A stretch of 27,466 bases of DNA from Limnospira platensis (lineage in GTDB: Bacteria; Cyanobacteriota; Cyanobacteriia; Cyanobacteriales; Microcoleaceae). Positions 6,587 to 14,663 of this stretch are shown here, piece after piece. The position numbers and the translations under genes were made by a program. Location of the stretch: NCBI RefSeq assembly GCF_046480435.1, contig NZ_PKGC01000067.1, one strand, 5' to 3'. The notes under the pieces were generated by a model. The model saw only the letters and a program-made list of their open reading frames with translations, ran no database searches and was not told the origin of the DNA. Within the stretch, counting starts at the first letter, position 1. Each line of letters opens with the position of its first letter.

Positions 6587-8005
6587 CTAAGACTTCAAGC
6601 CAGGTAAACCCCAACTCTGAACCACCTTAGCGATCGCATCCCTGGTCGCCTCGGCTCCAAAACCCCAAGCCATGAGAGTAAAATAGTCCCGAGAAGGGTT
6701 AGCGCCAAAAGTCGAATTAGCCACATATAACTCAGTAAAACCGGCTCCGGCTAACAGCACCACCGCCAACGCATAACTGGTCCAAACAAAGGCTCTAATC
6801 CGCAAATTAGCCGAGGCTGCTTGTTCACTCCAAGAAGCGTTGTAATGAGTAGCCGGAGGGAGAGCCACTAAAGACAAACCGGACATAAATCCTAATCCCT
6901 TAGAAACCAAATCCGACTCAGCCAGACTTTGTTCATCGACCTGAACTTTGAGCTGTTCTAACTGACGACCGACAGTTTCATCTTTTTGTAACTCCATGGG
7001 GGTTAAACGGTCAACCTGGCGATCGAGTTGGCGAATAATTGCAGCCAGAGGCTTTTGGTCATCATCACTTTCAACGGGGAGGCGTTTTTGTAGTTCCTCA
7101 ATATCCTTTTTTAAAGGAGCATAACTGTTAATTTGTTTGGCGATCTCCTCCAACTTCTGACGCAATTGAGGCGGACCTTCCAACTCTGGCGCAGTGTTCA
7201 GAGCATCATCTAAATCCCAAGTTACCATCCGCACAAAGGTAGTGGTAGCATCATAATCCTCTAACTTCTGTTTGAGGCGATCGCTATATTCAAACTGCGC
7301 CAACCAATCAGACCTTCCCATCACCCAACGCCGCCAAGTTCCCTCAGCGCGATCAATAATCAGCGCCGCTTCTTCCCAGCGTTCCCCCTGAAGTTCCATC
7401 TTCACTTCAACTAAATAAGCATTGATGCGACCCTTAAACTCCTTAGCCTTATCGATATCTGGATCTTCTTCCATCTGAGCATAAAGCTGTCCTACCCGCA
7501 TCAAAATCTGATCTCTCGGTCGTCCTTCGTCGCGATAAGCAGAGATGACAATTCCTAATCCTGTCCCAAATACCAGCATTACCAGGGGTAAAAACCAATG
7601 GTCTTTAACCCTTAACGTCACCGGAATCGCCAGTTGTCCCCCAGAGTAACTTAGCCGCACAGTTCCCACAAATTCACCACTATCAGGAGCCTGGCGTAAG
7701 TTAAACACCACGGGTACAATCACCTCATTCGCCTTACCCAGAATTGGCTGCATTTCCCCAGCGGCGATCGCCTCCCCAGGAAACACCGACACCCCATTAG
7801 TTCCACTGAGGTCAAACGGAAGCACCTGTAAATCTCTGACGGCGCTATCGGTTCTAATGTAAAGCTGGCGGACTTGTTTTGATGTGCGATCGCCAGCAAT
7901 GGTCAATTGCTCCGGTTCTACAGTCTGAGCGATCGCCACATCTCCCGTCAACAAGGCTATGGCGGGAATTAGACAACTAGCCAAAACAGATTTAAACGAC
8001 TTCAT
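6587..8005 (-). CDS. Unrecognised membrane protein with cytoplasmic coiled coil
   Basis: 472 residues of unrecognised family. A signal peptide ends near AIAQ (residue 27). A beta-rich extracytoplasmic part (about 28-134) follows, then a membrane helix at about 137-156. A long charged helical stretch at about 160-365 carries many EE/KL repeats typical of coiled coil. A second hydrophobic helix spans about 405-428, and a conserved-looking C-terminus contains FTLMAWGFGAEATRD. The architecture suggests an inner-membrane scaffold or signal-relay protein with a folded periplasmic head. The start is supported by GGAGGG 9 nt upstream, inside the preceding gene, and by a 4-bp overlap with it, so translation is coupled. 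Confidence 0.8.
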   Translation of the reverse strand: MKSFKSVLASCLIPAIALLTGDVAIAQTVEPEQLTIAGDRTSKQVRQLYIRTDSAVRDLQVLPFDLSGTNGVSVFPGEAIAAGEMQPILGKANEVIVPVVFNLRQAPDSGEFVGTVRLSYSGGQLAIPVTLRVKDHWFLPLVMLVFGTGLGIVISAYRDEGRPRDQILMRVGQLYAQMEEDPDIDKAKEFKGRINAYLVEVKMELQGERWEEAALIIDRAEGTWRRWVMGRSDWLAQFEYSDRLKQKLEDYDATTTFVRMVTWDLDDALNTAPELEGPPQLRQKLEEIAKQINSYAPLKKDIEELQKRLPVESDDDQKPLAAIIRQLDRQVDRLTPMELQKDETVGRQLEQLKVQVDEQSLAESDLVSKGLGFMSGLSLVALPPATHYNASWSEQAASANLRIRAFVWTSYALAVVLLAGAGFTELYVANSTFGANPSRDYFTLMAWGFGAEATRDAIAKVVQSWGLPGLKS

Positions 8006-8301
8006 CCTAGATTACCCTCCAGCGTCCATAAATCAATATCCAGCTTTTCGATTAAACCTTCTGTATTTTCCCGGAATGTTTTAATATGATCCGCCGCCAT
8101 GTGTTGTTCCCACAACAAACGACTTTCCCAGTTCTCATAAAACAAAAATAAAGTCGGATCATCAATCGACCGATGTAAATCATAATTGAGACATCCACTT
8201 TCAGCTAAAGTCAGCGGAATGAGTTTCCGTAACTCCTGATGAACTTTCTCTTGTACTCCGGCTTTAGCTTTGATTCTCGCTACAACTGTTAATTGACTCA
8301 T
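8002..8301 (-). CDS. ABM-domain (YgiN-like) small monooxygenase family protein
   Basis: I chose the ATG at 8301 (MSQLTVVARIKAKAG). This matches the usual family start and gives 99 residues; a TTG five codons earlier is less likely. LTVVARIKAKAG, ESGCLNYDLHRS, FLFYENWES and WEQHMAADHIKTF follow the antibiotic-biosynthesis-monooxygenase (ABM) domain pattern. This is a small ferredoxin-like dimer fold that includes quinol monooxygenase YgiN and heme-degrading enzymes. Substrate and even catalysis are open. The stop codon overlaps the start of the membrane protein in an ATGA arrangement, making this the first gene of a two-gene minus-strand operon. Confidence 0.85.
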   Translation of the reverse strand: MSQLTVVARIKAKAGVQEKVHQELRKLIPLTLAESGCLNYDLHRSIDDPTLFLFYENWESRLLWEQHMAADHIKTFRENTEGLIEKLDIDLWTLEGNLG

Positions 8302-8442
8302 GGCCAGCGTCCCCAATCCGTGAACTACCCTACCCTACTTCCTTAGTTTAATTTCCGCAACAACCCATCACCACCATAACTCCCACCATTCCCCTTTCAG
8401 GCGATCGCCGATTGAGCCAAAACATAAATGTTAAAAATAGAC

Positions 8443-8471
8443 TTGACGAAAGCACAGATATCACATACAAT
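8443..8471 (+). promoter_or_regulatory. Consensus sigma70-type promoter of the ribosomal cluster
   Basis: TTGACG (8443-8448) and TACAAT (8466-8471) are separated by the optimal 17 bp. Transcription would begin near 8478, leaving a leader of about 480 nt before rplC. Confidence 0.75.
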
Positions 8472-8570
8472 CAAGAATCGTGATCAAATTGCAGTATAAC
8501 TGTTGGCGTAAGGATAGCTAACCTATAGGATTTGCCAAGCATAGGCAACTACTTAGTTAGGAATTCTCCT

Positions 8571-8624
8571 ATGACATCAATGGCTCTAAGCTACAGCAGC
8601 TTCGCCGAAATTGCCAAGCGCTAA
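8571..8624 (+). CDS. Candidate 17-residue leader peptide (uORF)
   Basis: ATG to TAA encodes MTSMALSYSSFAEIAKR. AGGA at 8559-8562 is 8 nt upstream, a good ribosome-binding distance, and is partly covered by the CTAAC/GTTAG stem. An 8-bp hairpin begins 11 nt after the stop. The placement fits a translated regulatory leader peptide, but such a short ORF can occur by chance. Confidence 0.4.
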   Translation: MTSMALSYSSFAEIAKR

Positions 8625-8634
8625 CAGTAAACTC

Positions 8635-8659
8635 GGTCAAACCTGATGCTAGTTTGACC
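8635..8659 (+). other. Perfect 8-bp hairpin in the rplC leader
   Basis: GGTCAAAC and GTTTGACC flank a 9-nt loop. No T-run follows, so it is more likely a structural or attenuation element than a terminator. Confidence 0.65.
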
Positions 8660-8960
8660 CTGAGCAACAAAATCAACGGATACTGAGTAGATATCTGCTC
8701 AAGTCCTAGCGACATCGGGCCGCACTGAGGCTTAGGCTTCAGTCTGGGAACAGCTTAAACAAGTTGATAGCCTGAATATACTTCCAGGCAACCACGCACG
8801 TCTATCCTAGCGCCTAAGCCGGAGAGACGGTGGGTTTGTCTGCCCAAAATCGGGTTTAAATTATGATGCCACAAGCATCGTTAACTGGCGGGTTAACCAT
8901 GATTTAGTCAGTGGAAAATTCCGCCCTATTGTAATGCGTAGAAAAGAGAGGCCAGTTTAA

Positions 8961-9650
8961 GTGTCTGTAGGTATCCTCGGCACCAAGCTAGGCATGACTC
9001 AGGTATTTGACACAGAGACCGGAAAAGCGATTCCCGTCACCGTAGTTCAAGCCGGGCCATGCACAATCACCCAAGTGAAGACCGAAGCCACCGATGGCTA
9101 TACGGCCATCCAGCTAGGTTATGGTGAAGTTCCTAACAAAACCCGCAAATTAAACACCCGCAAATCCCCAGATAAAGAGGTTAATAAATACCTCAGCCAT
9201 GCTGAACAGGGACACCTAACCAAATCCAACAGCCCCTTAGTTCGTCACCTTAAAGAATATCGGCTAGAAAGTACCGATAACTTTGAACTAGGTCAGGAAG
9301 TCAAGGTAGATGCCTTTGAACCCGGACAAATAGTCGATGTGACAGGCATTAGCATGGGTCGAGGTTTTGCGGGAAACCAAAAACGTAATAACTTCCGACG
9401 CGGACCAATGGCTCACGGTTCCAAAAACCACCGCCTACCAGGTTCCATCGGACCCGGAACCACACCAGGCCGCGTTTATCCCGGCAAAAAAATGGCCGGA
9501 CGTTATGGCGGGAAACAGATTACCACTAGGAAACTGACAATCGTGCGGGTTGACCTAGAAAGGAACCTGTTGCTAATTAAAGGATCAATCCCCGGCAAAA
9601 CCGGTGGCTTGCTTAATATCAAACCAGCCAACCTGGTGGGTGGCAAGTAG
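8961..9650 (+). CDS. rplC: 50S ribosomal protein L3 (uL3)
   Basis: 229 residues starting at GTG (VGILGTKLGMTQVF), with AGAGAGG upstream. uL3 anchors near the 23S rRNA 3' end and sends a loop toward the peptidyl-transferase centre. The loop signature KNHRLPGSIGPGTTPGRVY and KKMAGRYGG is clear, as is VRVDLERNLLLIKGSIPG. The Gln methylated by PrmB in E. coli (Gln150) appears to be Thr here by my alignment. It is the first gene after the long leader; rpsJ, its usual E. coli neighbour, is absent. Confidence 0.98.
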   Translation: MSVGILGTKLGMTQVFDTETGKAIPVTVVQAGPCTITQVKTEATDGYTAIQLGYGEVPNKTRKLNTRKSPDKEVNKYLSHAEQGHLTKSNSPLVRHLKEYRLESTDNFELGQEVKVDAFEPGQIVDVTGISMGRGFAGNQKRNNFRRGPMAHGSKNHRLPGSIGPGTTPGRVYPGKKMAGRYGGKQITTRKLTIVRVDLERNLLLIKGSIPGKTGGLLNIKPANLVGGK

Positions 9651-9669
9651 AGAGAAGACAGGGGGAAAA

Positions 9670-10302
9670 ATGGTTGACTGTATAATTCGCAACTGGGACG
9701 GGGAAGAAGTCGGACAGACGACCCTGGAACTGAAAGTTGCTAAAGAAGAAAATGCCTCCCACATCGTCCATAGAGCCTTAGTACGTCAGCAGGCAGCAGC
9801 TAGACAGGGAACAGCCAGCACTAAAACTCGCTCGGAAGTGCGGGGCGGTGGCCGTAAACCCTGGAGACAAAAAGGAACAGGACGGGCGCGGGCAGGTTCG
9901 ATTCGTTCTCCACTATGGCGCGGTGGTGGTGTGATCTTTGGGCCGAAGCCGAGAGATTACAGCGTTAAAATGAACCGCAAAGAACGTCGGTTGGCTTTGA
10001 GAACGGCGTTTCAGAGTCGGGTAGACGATATCGTGGTGGTGGAAGAATTTGTTACCCAACTGCCACGCCCGAAAACTAAAGACTTGACGGCGGCTTTGGA
10101 ACGTTGGGGAGTTTCATCATCCGCTAAAGTGCTGCTGGTACTACCTGAAAAACAGGAAAATGTCTATTTGTCGGGTCGGAATGTGGAGAAAATGAGAATT
10201 TGTCTGGCAGATAGCTTGAATGTCTATGATGTTCTGGCAGCAGACAAAATAGTAACCACTGCTAATGCCCTGGCGAAAATTCAGGAGGTTTATGGTGACT
10301 GA
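9670..10302 (+). CDS. rplD: 50S ribosomal protein L4 (uL4)
   Basis: I start at the ATG at 9670 (MVDCIIRNWDGEEVG), 19 bp after rplC and preceded by GGGGG, giving 210 residues. The longer in-frame opening at 9604 overlaps rplC and lacks family similarity. KTRSEVRGGGRKPWRQKGTGRAR is the extended loop that lines the exit tunnel (written here only as a landmark; core RQKGTGRAR). In E. coli this protein also represses its own operon by binding the leader, which makes the long leader upstream of rplC notable. Confidence 0.97.
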   Translation: MVDCIIRNWDGEEVGQTTLELKVAKEENASHIVHRALVRQQAAARQGTASTKTRSEVRGGGRKPWRQKGTGRARAGSIRSPLWRGGGVIFGPKPRDYSVKMNRKERRLALRTAFQSRVDDIVVVEEFVTQLPRPKTKDLTAALERWGVSSSAKVLLVLPEKQENVYLSGRNVEKMRICLADSLNVYDVLAADKIVTTANALAKIQEVYGD

Positions 10303-10603
10303 GTTTCAAACCCGTGATTTAGCTGATGTGATCCGACGACCAATTGTAACTGAAAAAGCCACAATTCAAATGGAGCTAAATCAGTTTACTTTTGATGTCG
10401 ATCCTAGGGCGGATAAACCAACTATTAAAGCGGCAGTTGAACTGCTATTTCCGGTTAAGGTTCTGAGTGTTAATACCCAGAATCCTCCCCGGCGACAACG
10501 TAGGGTCGGCCGTTTCGTTGGGTATAAACCCCGCTATAAAAGGGCGATCGTTACCCTCGAAGACGGGGAAGCCTTGAGAAAAGTCCTCTTCCCTGAAGTC
10601 TAA
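10292..10603 (+). CDS. rplW: 50S ribosomal protein L23 (uL23)
   Basis: Start at ATG 10292 (103 residues, MVTEFQTRDLADVI), overlapping the end of rplD by 11 bp. A GTG one codon later (10295) is better spaced from AGGAGG at 10283-10288 (6 nt rather than 3) and could be the true start. RRPIVTEKATIQ and VKVLSVNTQNPP are diagnostic. uL23 sits at the peptide exit and docks trigger factor and SRP. The overlap implies coupled translation with L4. Confidence 0.95.
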   Translation: MVTEFQTRDLADVIRRPIVTEKATIQMELNQFTFDVDPRADKPTIKAAVELLFPVKVLSVNTQNPPRRQRRVGRFVGYKPRYKRAIVTLEDGEALRKVLFPEV

Positions 10604-10816
10604 TGGTGTCGGGTACAACGGGGGTTGGCCGCATTCTGAATACCTATAAAAAAATGCGATCGCTTGCGCCCCTGTGCGTAGCACATATCGGGTACATAGT
10701 GACCCACCTTGACCCGGGTAATTCTTAAACACCGACATTACAGCGATCGAGTTTTCTGGCCCTATCAGGAAATCTAGATCTCTAACTTCCACAGAAACAG
10801 ACAGAGGATCGACTAT

Positions 10817-11680
10817 ATGGCAATTCGTTTCTACCGACCTTATACTCCAAGCACACGCCAACATACTGTCTCGGAATTTACAGAAATTACTAGATCCGAG
10901 CCAGAAAAATCTCTAACCCTCTCTAAACACCGCCTTAAAGGTCGTAATAATCGCGGTGTCATTACCTGCCGCCATAGGGGTGGTGGACATAAAAAACTAT
11001 ATCGGATTGTTGACTTTCGCCGGGATAAACATAATGTGCCCGCTAAAGTCGCTGAGATTGAATACGACCCCAACCGTAACGCTAGAATTGCCCTACTTAA
11101 CTATGTGGATGGCGAAAAACGCTATATTCTCCACCCTGTAGGCTTGGCTGTCGGGACGGTGATTGTATCTGGACCTGATGCCCCCATTGAAGTGGGCAAC
11201 GCCCTACCCCTATCCAAAATTCCCTTGGGAACATCAATCCACAACGTGGAAATGATTCCCGGTAAGGGTGGACAAATGGTAAGAGCAGCCGGAGCCTCCG
11301 CTCAGGTTATGGCTAAAGAAGGGGATTATGTCACCCTGAAACTGCCATCGGGTGAACAACGGAAAATCCCCGCCCGTTGCTATGCCACCATTGGACAGGT
11401 GGGCAATGTGGATGCCAGAAATATCAGCATTGGTAAGGCTGGACGTAATCGCTGGCTCGGTAAACGTCCCACCGTGCGCGGTAGTGTCATGAACCCGGTT
11501 GATCACCCCCACGGTGGTGGTGAAGGACGCGCCCCTATTGGTCGCAGTGGTCCGGTTACGCCTTGGGGTAAACCAGCCCTGGGAGCTAAAACTAGAAACA
11601 AGAAAAAACGCAGCACAGCTTTAATTGTCCGCCGCCGTCGGAAATCCTCGAAACGAGGCAAAGGTGGCCGTCAGAGCTAA
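10817..11680 (+). CDS. rplB: 50S ribosomal protein L2 (uL2)
   Basis: 287 residues, about the family length. uL2 stabilises the peptidyl-transferase region and subunit joining. RHRGGGHKKLYR occurs near residue 53. The C-terminal MNPVDHPHGGGEGR contains H230, the counterpart of E. coli His229, followed by a very basic tail. The gene follows rplW after 213 bp, unusually wide for this cluster. That spacer holds a small TGTGC/GCACA stem at 10673-10685 and no convincing promoter. Confidence 0.98.
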   Translation: MAIRFYRPYTPSTRQHTVSEFTEITRSEPEKSLTLSKHRLKGRNNRGVITCRHRGGGHKKLYRIVDFRRDKHNVPAKVAEIEYDPNRNARIALLNYVDGEKRYILHPVGLAVGTVIVSGPDAPIEVGNALPLSKIPLGTSIHNVEMIPGKGGQMVRAAGASAQVMAKEGDYVTLKLPSGEQRKIPARCYATIGQVGNVDARNISIGKAGRNRWLGKRPTVRGSVMNPVDHPHGGGEGRAPIGRSGPVTPWGKPALGAKTRNKKKRSTALIVRRRRKSSKRGKGGRQS

Positions 11681-11727
11681 TCAACCGCCGACTAAAGAGC
11701 GAATCATTGCAATCCTAAACATATACC

Positions 11728-12006
11728 ATGTCTCGATCGCTAAAAAAAGGTCCATTTGTGGCCGACCATCTGCTGGTCAAAATCGAAAAACTCAACGCTG
11801 ACAATCGTAAGGAAGTGATCAAAACTTGGTCGCGCTCCTCCACCATTGTTCCCCAAATGGTTGGTCATACTATCGCTGTTCATAACGGCCGTCAGCACGT
11901 CCCCGTATTTGTCAATGAACAAATGGTGGGACATAAATTGGGAGAATTTGCTCCCACTCGGACATTCCGGGGTCACGCTAAAAGTGATAAAAAAGCCCGC
12001 CGATAA
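11728..12006 (+). CDS. rpsS: 30S ribosomal protein S19 (uS19)
   Basis: 92 residues beginning MSRSLKKGPFVADHL, a near-invariant start. IKTWSRSSTIVPQMVGHTI and VGHKLGEFAPTRTF complete the signature. uS19 lies in the head of the small subunit beside uS13 and contacts the A-site finger bridge. The end is intact and falls 42 bp before an assembly gap. Confidence 0.98.
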   Translation: MSRSLKKGPFVADHLLVKIEKLNADNRKEVIKTWSRSSTIVPQMVGHTIAVHNGRQHVPVFVNEQMVGHKLGEFAPTRTFRGHAKSDKKARR

Positions 12007-12048
12007 GTGGCGCATCCCTCGCCTGATTGACGGTGGAGTGGCGGCGGG

Positions 12049-12160
12049 NNNNNNNNNNNNNNNNNNNNNNNNNNNNNNNNNNNNNNNNNNNNNNNNNNNN
12101 NNNNNNNNNNNNNNNNNNNNNNNNNNNNNNNNNNNNNNNNNNNNNNNNNNNNNNNNNNNN
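12049..12160. other. Assembly gap (112 N)
   Basis: A run of 112 undetermined bases lies in the rpsS-rplV spacer. Both flanking genes are complete, so no ribosomal gene need be missing. The true spacer length is unknown. Confidence 0.99.
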
Positions 12161-12279
12161 CTTTTGTGAAACCTAATTCCCCACCAGTGTTTTGAAAAAC
12201 TTGCGAAGGGAGAAAGCGCCCGCATTGTTGACCGACCCACCCCCACACCTAACATCACGCCTGAATCAAGGAGAAACCT

Positions 12280-12633
12280 ATGGCAGTTAGCACTACATCA
12301 GAAGTAAAAGCGATCGCTCGTTACATAAGAATGTCCCCCTTGAAAGTCCGGCGGGTACTTGATCAAATTCGCGGACGTAGCTATCGCGAAGCCCTGATTA
12401 TCCTGGAGTTTATGCCCTACCGCGCCTGTACTCCTGTCTTGAAAGTTCTGCGATCGGCTGTTGCTAACGCTGAACATAACCAGGGTTTAGACCCGGCCAC
12501 TCTGATCGTTTCCCAAGCCTTCGCCGACGCGGGACCAAGCCTGAAACGCTACCGCCCTCGCGCCCAAGGTCGAGCTTATCCCATTCGCAAACCTACCTGT
12601 CACATTACCGTGACAGTCGCCCCTGCGGAATAG
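12280..12633 (+). CDS. rplV: 50S ribosomal protein L22 (uL22)
   Basis: 117 residues. The start is fixed by AAGGAG 7 nt upstream. RYIRMSPLKVRRVLDQIRGR and the C-terminal hairpin RYRPRAQGRAYPIRKPT identify it. The long beta-hairpin reaches into the peptide tunnel, and its tip is where macrolide-resistance changes map in other bacteria. The stop codon lies within a 7-bp tandem repeat. Confidence 0.98.
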   Translation: MAVSTTSEVKAIARYIRMSPLKVRRVLDQIRGRSYREALIILEFMPYRACTPVLKVLRSAVANAEHNQGLDPATLIVSQAFADAGPSLKRYRPRAQGRAYPIRKPTCHITVTVAPAE

Positions 12634-12671
12634 GGAATAGGGAAGATTAGCATTACCCATTACCCATTACC
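12627..12671 (+). repeat. Short heptanucleotide tandem repeats after rplV
   Basis: GGAATAG occurs at 12627-12633 and 12634-12640, with a variant at 12641-12647. CATTACC then occurs three times in a row at 12651-12671. This resembles the short tandemly repeated repetitive (STRR) sequences described in filamentous cyanobacteria. Confidence 0.7.
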
Positions 12672-12700
12672 TGTCGTACAGACTAAATTATTAAGCTGCT

Positions 12701-13429
12701 ATGGGACAAAAAATACATCCAATTGGTTTCCGCCTTGGAGTTACCCAAGAACACAAATCTCGCTGGTTTGCTGATGCTGGTCAGTATCCGCAACTTTTGC
12801 AGGAAGACTACACTATCCGTCAGTACATTCAGAAAAATCTCAGCAATGCTGGCATCTCAGATGTTCGCATTGAACGCAAAGCTGATCAAATTGACCTGGA
12901 AGTGCTGACCGCTAGACCAGGTGTGGTCGTTGGCCGTGGTGGTACCGGAATTGACTCCCTCCGCCAAGGACTTCAGAAAGAACTCGGCAGTAATCGCCAG
13001 ATCCGCATTAACGTTGTGGAAGTATCCCGGGTTGATGCCGATGCTACCCTCATTGCTGAAAATATCGCAGCCCAACTTGAAAAACGGGTTTCCTTCCGTA
13101 GAGTTGTCCGCCAAGCTATTACTCGCGCCCAAAAAGCTGGCATTGAAGGCATTAAAATCCAGGTCAGTGGTCGCTTAAACGGAGCAGAAATTGCTCGGAC
13201 TGAGTGGACCCGTGAAGGTCGTGTTCCCCTACACACCTTACGAGCTGATATTGACTATGCCTATTGCACCGCTCTCACTATTTACGGCATCCTCGGTGTC
13301 AAAGTTTGGGTGTTTAAGGGAGAAATTATTCCCGGTCAGGAAGAAACCCCCGCACCTAATACAAGAGCGCCGAAAAGCCGCCGTACACCCAGACGGCAAA
13401 AGTATGATGACCGCTCTAGTGATACATAA
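12701..13429 (+). CDS. rpsC: 30S ribosomal protein S3 (uS3)
   Basis: 242 residues. MGQKIHPIGFRLG is the conserved start. A type II KH domain carries VVGRGGTGI with the GxxG at residues 78-81. The C-terminal domain holds RRVVRQAITRAQKAG and GVKVWVFKGEI. The last 20 residues form a basic Pro-rich tail. uS3 lines the mRNA entry channel and contributes to helicase activity. No Shine-Dalgarno is evident before the ATG. Confidence 0.98.
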   Translation: MGQKIHPIGFRLGVTQEHKSRWFADAGQYPQLLQEDYTIRQYIQKNLSNAGISDVRIERKADQIDLEVLTARPGVVVGRGGTGIDSLRQGLQKELGSNRQIRINVVEVSRVDADATLIAENIAAQLEKRVSFRRVVRQAITRAQKAGIEGIKIQVSGRLNGAEIARTEWTREGRVPLHTLRADIDYAYCTALTIYGILGVKVWVFKGEIIPGQEETPAPNTRAPKSRRTPRRQKYDDRSSDT

Positions 13430-13539
13430 AAAGTTCTAGTAGGCGCGATCTGGGTAGGTTGATAACCCACACCCTAAGACTTATCTCCCTGTCGGGTAGC
13501 CCTCTGTCCCATTAACTCCACTCACTACTATTTGCGATC

Positions 13540-13959
13540 ATGTTAAGCCCAAGAAGAACTAAATTCCGCAAACAACAGCGGGGTCGAATGCGGGGTCAGG
13601 CAACTCGCGGCAACAATATCAACTTTGGTGATTTTGCCCTACAAGCCCTTGAACCCTCTTGGATTACCTCCCGCCAAATTGAAGCAGCCCGTCGGGCAAT
13701 GACTCGTTATATTCGCCGGGGTGGGAAAATCTGGATTCGTGTATTCCCTGATAAACCTGTCACTATGCGTCCCGCAGAAACCCGTATGGGTTCCGGTAAA
13801 GGTGCCCCAGAATACTGGGTCGCTGTTGTCAAACCTGGACGCATCATGTTTGAAATTGCCGGTGTTTCTGAAGAGGTCGCCCGCGAAGCTATGCGCCTAG
13901 CCTCCTTTAAACTCCCGATTAAAACTAAGTTTCTCACACGGGAAGATTCACAATCCTAG
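13540..13959 (+). CDS. rplP: 50S ribosomal protein L16 (uL16)
   Basis: 139 residues. MLSPRRTKFRKQQRGRMRG starts the protein, and IWIRVFPDKPVT and TRMGSGKGAPEYWVA form the loop near the A- and P-site tRNAs. R82 in the TRMGSGKG loop corresponds to E. coli Arg81, the residue hydroxylated by YcfD. That matters because a JmjC protein of that general class is encoded at 1661-2824. Confidence 0.98.
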   Translation: MLSPRRTKFRKQQRGRMRGQATRGNNINFGDFALQALEPSWITSRQIEAARRAMTRYIRRGGKIWIRVFPDKPVTMRPAETRMGSGKGAPEYWVAVVKPGRIMFEIAGVSEEVAREAMRLASFKLPIKTKFLTREDSQS

Positions 13960-14038
13960 TAAGGTCTGGCTCGGCTCCTGCCTCTACTAATCACATTAAC
14001 CCGCAAAACTGCCCGCTAATTGTACCGAGGAAATAATT

Positions 14039-14254
14039 ATGGCTCTTCCTAAAATTGAAGATGCCCGACAGTTAAATGATGATGACCTGTCTGAGCAAAT
14101 CCTGGAAATTAAAAAACAACTCGCTAATCTGCGCCTCCTGAAAGCTACAGGACGCTTGGAAAAACCTCATGAAATTAGACACACCCGACATCGATTATCA
14201 CAGTTACTGACCGTGGAAAAGGAACGACAACTCAAAAATCAGAATCCGGCTTAG
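14039..14254 (+). CDS. rpmC: 50S ribosomal protein L29 (uL29)
   Basis: 71 residues forming a two-helix hairpin. DDLSEQILEIKKQLANLRLLKATGRLEKPHEIR is typical of the family (landmark core LRLLKATGRLE). GAGGAAA 7 nt upstream supports the start. uL29 sits beside uL23 at the tunnel exit. The gene lies between rplP and rpsQ, as in almost all bacteria. Confidence 0.96.
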   Translation: MALPKIEDARQLNDDDLSEQILEIKKQLANLRLLKATGRLEKPHEIRHTRHRLSQLLTVEKERQLKNQNPA

Positions 14255-14358
14255 TTATCCCTAATTCCTAAGTAGATTCGATCGCCCTTGTTTATGACTC
14301 TTAATAGAGCCTTTCTCATGTATCAGCAACAATCATTGATCTTTCATTTCTCACAATC

Positions 14359-14607
14359 ATGGCAGTTAAAGAAAGAGTTGGCGTAGTCGTCAGCAATAAA
14401 ATGCAAAAAACTGTGGTGGTAGCTATTGAAAACCGCTCCCCTCACCCTAAATATGGAAAAATTGTGGTGAATACCAAACGGTATAAAGCCCACGATGAGG
14501 AAAATACTTGTCAAGAAGGCGATCGGGTTCGGATTCGGGAAACCCGCCCCCTGAGTCGCACTAAACGCTGGAACGTAGTTGAAATTATCAACAAAAATAA
14601 CCAGTAA
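14359..14607 (+). CDS. rpsQ: 30S ribosomal protein S17 (uS17)
   Basis: 82 residues, an OB-fold binder of 16S rRNA needed early in 30S assembly. ERVGVVVSNKMQKTVVVAIE, HPKYGKIV and RETRPLSRTKRW are characteristic. The gap of 104 bp from rpmC contains no recognisable element. Confidence 0.97.
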   Translation: MAVKERVGVVVSNKMQKTVVVAIENRSPHPKYGKIVVNTKRYKAHDEENTCQEGDRVRIRETRPLSRTKRWNVVEIINKNNQ

Positions 14608-14663
14608 TTCTCACCGGTTTCTGTTTATCTTGAACCCCAAATTACGCTTACAGAGACAATACC

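Larger units (their letters stand above)
8478..8960 (+). promoter_or_regulatory. Long structured leader of the rplC operon
   Basis: About 480 nt without a long gene. Hairpins read from the sequence: CTAAC/GTTAG (8518-8522/8556-8560) enclosing TTGCC/GGCAA (8532-8536/8544-8548); GGTCAAAC/GTTTGACC (8635-8642/8652-8659); ACTGAGGC/GCTTCAGT (8724-8731/8736-8743, one G-U); GATGC/GCATC (8865-8869/8875-8879); and GTTAAC/GTTAAC (8880-8885/8892-8897). A short ORF lies inside at 8571-8624. A regulatory leader is inferred. In E. coli the S10 leader binds L4, which is encoded here by the second gene. I could not match this leader to a known RNA family. Confidence 0.6.

Noticed and set aside
8478..8960. Known riboswitch, tRNA, tmRNA or RNase P RNA in the leader
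   Set aside because: I found none of the conserved sequence blocks of these RNAs, so I leave it as an unassigned leader.
10445..10864. Open frame on the minus strand opposite rplW and the rplW-rplB spacer
   Set aside because: It is antisense to a sure ribosomal gene and has no recognisable domain; such shadows are expected opposite strongly coding DNA.
11973..12258. Frames running through the N stretch after rpsS
   Set aside because: They consist largely of undetermined bases and have no support on either side.
12651..12671. Possible CRISPR-like repeats
   Set aside because: The 7-bp units are directly adjacent without spacers; this is a simple tandem repeat.
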